In this document: positions 5,829-6,238 of the stretch, piece after piece
How the letters are laid out: each line of letters begins with the position of its first letter
Numbering within the stretch: the stretch's first letter is position 1
Assembly (NCBI GenBank): GCA_021777285.1
Contig: JAJYDR010000125.1
Span: 1-6,238 of the forward strand
DNA length: 6,238 nucleotides
Reading direction: 5' to 3'
Origin: Actinomycetes bacterium
GTDB lineage: Bacteria > Actinomycetota > Acidimicrobiia > Acidimicrobiales > RAAP-2
Position numbers and translations under genes: made by a program
Notes under the pieces: model-generated
The model's input: only the letters and a program-made list of their open reading frames with translations
What the model was told of the DNA's origin: nothing
Database searches by the model: none

Positions 5829-6008
5829 GGCAGTTACCAGCCTGAAGGGTCCTTGGACGCCGAAAACTGGCGCACGTTAGATGACGGCCCGCAACATTCC
5901 AGACGAGTGTGCGATGAGATTCCCTCGAATCGTGTGGGCACACCCGATGCCCCTCGCCCGGAACTCAGTGAGCACACGGCCCTCCACCTTTTCGTCAACT
6001 ACCCGCCA
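5829..6008 (+). repeat. Diverged direct repeat, copy B
   Basis: This is the second, shorter copy of the repeat at 2085-2390, in the same orientation. The plus-strand frame from 5802 reads through RGSYQPEGSLDAENWRTL, then RRVCDEIPSNRVGT and LHLFVNYPPWG, which align with copy A in the same frame. Between blocks 2 and 3 the copies have no length difference. A stop at 5799-5801 precedes the frame and no ribosome site is visible, so it is not called as a gene. Copies A and B together bracket the sigma operon and the ATPase. Confidence 0.65.
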
Positions 6009-6083
6009 TGGGGTCGTAACGAAAGTCGGATCGCAACAGGATCACGTCCCGCCGAGTGGTGATCACAGAAGGAGCGCTTCGCG

Positions 6084-6212
6084 ATGCGTGACCATCTTTA
6101 CATTTGGCCTTGGCCAAAGCTCCGGGCAACCCCCGACGTCGGCGGTCGAGAAAGGATCAAGGCGTTCGCAGCACCGCCGCGGTTGGCGTTGACGACTGTG
6201 GCGAGCCGTTGA
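6084..6212 (+). CDS. Possible small protein, 42 residues, unrecognised
   Basis: An ATG at 6084 follows AGAAGGAG with about 9 bases between, a reasonable ribosome site. The product begins MRDHLYIWPWPKL and ends in LALTTVASR; it has no signal peptide, membrane segment or known motif. Its early codons span a palindrome (6103-6118), which may be a site of its own. The only support is the ribosome site and an uninterrupted frame of 42 codons, so chance is a real possibility. Confidence 0.22.
   Translation: MRDHLYIWPWPKLRATPDVGGRERIKAFAAPPRLALTTVASR
6103..6118. repeat. Short palindrome TTTGGCC-TT-GGCCAAA
   Basis: Perfect 7-bp arms separated by two bases. The spacer is too short for a stable RNA hairpin, so a DNA-binding dimer site is the better reading, if it is functional. 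There is no recognised gene beside it to say what it would control. Confidence 0.35.
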
Positions 6213-6238
6213 CCCGCGTGCCGACGGCGAGGCAAACC

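Overview
The window looks like a chromosomal accessory region of a high-GC Gram-positive bacterium (Actinomycetota). This rests on the GC-rich codon use, the GGAGG-type ribosome sites, an ECF sigma factor translationally coupled to a CU044_5270-like membrane protein, and a transposase remnant of a type I associate with actinobacteria. I cannot name a genus.

Layout from left to right. Positions 1 to about 270 hold the C-terminal remnant of a DDE-type transposase on the minus strand, broken by two frameshifts and cut by the window edge. Next is a compact hipBA toxin-antitoxin operon on the minus strand (hipB 1819-1619, hipA 1622-402, overlapping by 4 bases). Upstream of hipB are three palindromic sites whose centres lie exactly 60 bp apart. 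Positions 2019-2395 carry no gene I would call, but hold the first copy of a diverged repeat. The minus strand then carries a second operon: an ECF sigma factor (4128-3571) overlapping by 4 bases with a single-pass membrane protein (3574-2396), probably its regulator. Divergent from it is a plus-strand archaeal-type AAA/STAND ATPase (4331-5512). Its start codon lies inside the second of two tandem dyads (TAGGAC-N7-GTCCTA), and a good -10 hexamer sits 7 bases upstream of the ATG, which suggests a leaderless, tightly controlled transcript. The last 0.7 kb has no clear gene; it holds the second copy of the repeat, some inverted repeats and one weak small ORF.

How the parts work together. HipB should bind the three palindromes and repress hipBA, with HipA as co-repressor and toxin. 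The sigma factor and its membrane partner form a sensing pair: the partner's short cytoplasmic N-terminus would hold the sigma factor, and its outer domain would sense the cell-surface side. The ATPase stands alone with its own operator. The two repeat copies lie in the same orientation and bracket the sigma operon and the ATPase (about 3.6 kb), so this block may have been inserted, duplicated at its edges, or be able to recombine out. The strongest unexplained signals are the double dyad over the ATPase start codon, the 60-bp operator spacing in front of hipBA, and the flanking repeat pair, which keeps a peptide-like pattern.
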